Below are positions 60,806 to 64,000 of a stretch of 64,000 nucleotides of DNA, piece by piece. Position numbers and translations under genes: made by a program. This DNA comes from Saururus chinensis. Taxonomy: Eukaryota; Streptophyta; Magnoliopsida; Piperales; Saururaceae. Location: NCBI GenBank assembly GCA_035235625.1, contig CP141141.1, positions 12,893,968 through 12,957,967 on the forward strand, read 5' to 3'. Below the pieces are notes generated by a model, which had not been told where the DNA came from, searched no databases, and saw only the letters and a list, made by a program, of their open reading frames with translations. Positions within the stretch are counted from its first letter, which is position 1. Each line of letters starts with the position of its first letter.

Positions 60806-61279
60806 AAATATCCAGCCCACTTGCACATGAACCACACAAGAATGACCTCCCTAACCTTGAGAGCAGTATCTATTGCACCCCAAAAGTGAAAGTCGGCTTG
60901 CCCCCTTTGTTGAATTCTGAGTAAAAAATTCGCACATACCACAAAGATTCATTCTAATCTTTACTGGGAGTAAGTCCAAGATATCGTAATTTATAATTTC
61001 ATCAATAGATAATAACCTTGCACGTTAGCAAAATGTCTCCCCAAATATCCAGCCCACTTGCACATGAACCACACAAGAATGACCTCCCTAACCTTGACAG
61101 CAGTATCTATTGCACCCCAAAAGTGAAGGTTGGCTTGCTCCCTTTGTTGAATTCTGAGTAAAAAATTCACACATACCACAAAGATTCATTCTAATCCTTA
61201 CTGAGAGTAAGTCCAAGATATCGTAATTTATAATTTCCTCAATAGACAATAACCTTGCACGTTAGCAAAATGTCTCCCC
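60806..61279. repeat. 237-bp tandem duplication unique to segmental copy 2
   Basis: Two units, 60806-61042 and 61043-61279, both run from AAATATCCAGCCCACTTGCA to GTTAGCAAAATGTCTCCCC and are nearly identical. Segmental copy 1 has a single unit at about 12359-12590. The high identity implies a recent event. Confidence 0.93.
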
Positions 61280-64000
61280 AACCACTATGATCATTCAAAA
61301 TCAGTTCCTCTTAAAACTTCATTCTCATTTCTGTGTAAATTACCCCATCTACCCCGATCATAACATCCGTGGCTAGAAACACTTCTGATTGCGGAAATAC
61401 TATTGAACAACCATAAACATCTAGTCAGTCAGCAGCAAGTTGAAAAAGGTGGAGCATCAATTGTAATGACATACAAGGACTCCCTCAAATTCCCATCCTC
61501 TACACCATTTCCAACTTAAAAAACACAAACACAAAATAGTAAAAAACACGTGCCAAACAAAAATTTTAAGAAAAAATTGATGTAAAACAAAGAAAAAAGG
61601 CAAAATTTGCTGCACAGTATTGAAATCTTTCCCAAGCATATGTACAAAAAACTACTAAAAAACGCAAGAATAAGCATAATAGATTCAGTATACATTACCC
61701 CGTCTACCCTGAGAAAAACTTCAGGATCCAGAAACACTTCTGAACAACCAAAAACATCATCAGTGCTTGACTGCCGCCCAAACAATACCATATCACCCGC
61801 GCATAGATGAACCGAGATGCCCATACTTTCACCATCACATACAAAGTTAAGTAGGCCAACATTTGCACGCAATGGGAAATGGAAATTTGAATGGTAGAAA
61901 CTGATTATGCGACACACATACAAGGCTCACAATGAGAAAAGGAATTTGAATGGTAGCTGATGTGTCACACACTAGTGCTTCAAAACTCAGAATTGTATTT
62001 CCCTACTAGTAGCAACACAGAATTTGTAGTTTCCCCTCGACGCTCAAAGTACCTTAACATCAATGACTTTCATTTTGAGTATCTTCATCCAATGCTGCGG
62101 TTCATCCGTCCGTATCTCTCATTATTTACAACCTGATCCAAATCCTACAATTCTCCTTTCAAACTGAACAAAATAAATTTGGAATAAAACAGGACTCTCA
62201 CATGAACACTGCACGAAGAAGCATATGCAAACCAAAAACCTCCATTAATACACCCAGAAGAAGGCACCTTTTCAGACTTCTTATGCCAAGAATAAACATC
62301 ATCAAGAAGCATGTGCAAAACAAAAACCTGCATCAATACAAGCAAAATGCATGTGCTCAGACTTCCTATGCTGAGGCAATGTATTGAACACACTTAAATG
62401 AACGAACTAAAAGAGAAAGCACATGTGAAACCTCTAAAGAATAAAAATTCTCTCTCCCTTCAGTATGTTTTCATTTTTTGGAAAAAAAACATCAACAATC
62501 TTATCCATGTACCAATAATATATTATAATAAATCAGAATTAGTTAAGGTGTTTGCATCTGAGGACAAGTAAATAACCAAAGCCCGAACTACCCAATCCAG
62601 AAAGCTAAAATTTGTAGGCATACACTTAGTAAAATTTTATAATTACTAGATTTTATATTGCTGGTTTCTAGATTTATATTGTTGCATCCTCACTAAAAGC
62701 TACTTGATGCACTTAAGCCCTAATAAATGCATTGAGAAAGAAGAACAGAAAAAAATTTGCGCATGGAGGATGGGAAGAAGATATAAATAAGCCAACAGAG
62801 TGAATCGTATTCATTAGAATATCATAATGGCTATACAAGGGTCAAATAATGAAGCCAACCTTAAATAGCTGGAATCACAAAAAATGACGAATGATGATCA
62901 GTGATCCTCAAGGTTGCCACTTCTGGACATCTTAAAATTAAGAACAGAGCAGTAAACAACATATATTAAAAGAAACAATCCTAGGCTTGCAGGCGAACTT
63001 TAACACTCTACTAAACAGAAACAATACCACATACCAGTGCCACCATATGAAAGTGCAGGCAGATGAGAACAGTACAGCATCAACATGCAATACATAATAC
63101 ACCTACATCAATATCTCCTCACCCAAAAGACATACCCATATAGAAAGCACAACAAGTTACTTTCTAAAACAGAAAAATAGAAGCCGACCTTCTGACAAGT
63201 TATCTTACATTCAAGAGACAACTAACAAGATACAAGGACCACCCTAAGAAATTTAGGTGAAAGCTGCACTATGCTCTAACAAAAACTGAATCTCTTATAG
63301 GATATAGTTTTGCTATGCCCCCTTTATGCGCAGCCATATTGGATTCCAACTTACATATGGGCCTTGGATGATTTGATTTATCAAGGGTTTCACTAAGTAA
63401 GAATTCAAGTTGAGATTTTATTTGATCGAGGATTTTAGAATTGATTTTATTTGCTAACTTAAGTACTCCATGGTGCTGATTCCAAGGGTTCTCTGGTGTT
63501 GATTCCAGAGAATAATATTTTTTCTTATTCCCTTCCCCTTAATTCTCCCCAAATTCCCAGTTATCCTTGTCTGTCAGAACTTCGTCTTGCATCATCCATT
63601 CAATTATATGATAAAACCTTAGACATAAGGTATAATAGGAGAGCATCTTGGAGAATCCAAGCTACTGTTGATTATGATGATGATGCAAATATCCTGATAA
63701 TGATACCAACAATAATTGCAATAATCACAAACAGAAAATCATACGCACATTGAAGGAACACCAGGTAACAATAACCTGTCATACAACATCCATAACACAT
63801 CAAAAAACTCAAACAAAACAGACAAATAACATGACCCAGAAAAAAAAACTTCATAGGTAGCATGTCCCCGAGTCAAAATTGCACCCCAAAAGCGTGTTAA
63901 GTTCATTCTCTTTGCAGCATCCTGCGTTGAAAAACCCATTTGCACAAGTTATAAAGAGCAAATGGTTATTCTATTCAACTTTAGTAAAAGTTCACCTAGA

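Larger units (their letters stand above)
54805..64000. repeat. Large segmental duplication, copy 2 (continues past window)
   Basis: It is collinear with 1940-15660. Differences from copy 1: a 336-bp tandem duplication at 55562; a deletion of about 230 bp in the hAT gene near 57030; a 4.45-kb deletion at 58355; a 237-bp tandem duplication at 60806; absence of the MITE at 63418; and a deletion of about 190 bp near 63460 matching 14865-15048 of copy 1. Divergence is at the level of scattered substitutions and small gaps. Confidence 0.92.

Overview
This is repeat-dominated nuclear DNA from a flowering plant. The evidence is: Ty3/gypsy LTR retrotransposon remnants, hAT DNA transposons with 8-bp target-site duplications, LTRs of 2.5-5 kb, and decayed copies of plant gene families (BCS1-type AAA-ATPase, LRK10-like receptor kinase, nepenthesin-type aspartic protease). 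The species cannot be named from the sequence. I see no intact protein-coding gene; most open frames are accidents of AT-rich or tandemly repeated DNA.

Layout. 1-1850: 3' end of a minus-strand gypsy element (integrase and pol C-terminus, polypurine tract, LTR). About 1940-15660: first copy of a large segmental duplication. It holds a complete but dead hAT-Ac element (2777-6584) and a T/G-rich (minus-sense) non-coding tract built of three diverged modules (8.8-16.7 kb). A TATA box and leader-like sequence at 18.6-18.9 kb could drive leftward transcription through this tract. 19.2-25.8 kb: a mosaic of two AT-rich fold-back repeats, a 3477-bp non-autonomous hAT element with a perfect 8-bp duplication, and three gene fragments in 1.9 kb: aspartic protease (+), receptor kinase (-) and AAA-ATPase (+), all with stop codons. 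27.1-53.2 kb: a nested pile of LTRs from several related families in both orientations. It includes a 4.87-kb LTR inserted in another LTR, a 2570-bp solo LTR with a perfect 5-bp duplication inserted into a 57-bp tandem array, and a tail-to-tail pair of LTRs whose 57-bp arrays form a large inverted repeat. A 707-bp hAT MITE with four 72-bp palindromic repeats lies at 47.9-48.6 kb. 54.8-64.0 kb: second copy of the segmental duplication, running off the window, with half of the hAT element and the following 3.3 kb deleted.

The window reads mainly as a history. The hAT element inserted first, then the segment duplicated. Afterwards copy 1 gained a 103-bp MITE (copy 2 keeps the empty site) and copy 2 lost 4.45 kb and gained local tandem duplications. 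The best candidates for something not yet described are the modular minus-strand transcription unit, the chimeric gene-fragment cluster between fold-back repeats, and the 57-bp array palindrome. No operon-like or defence-type system is present.
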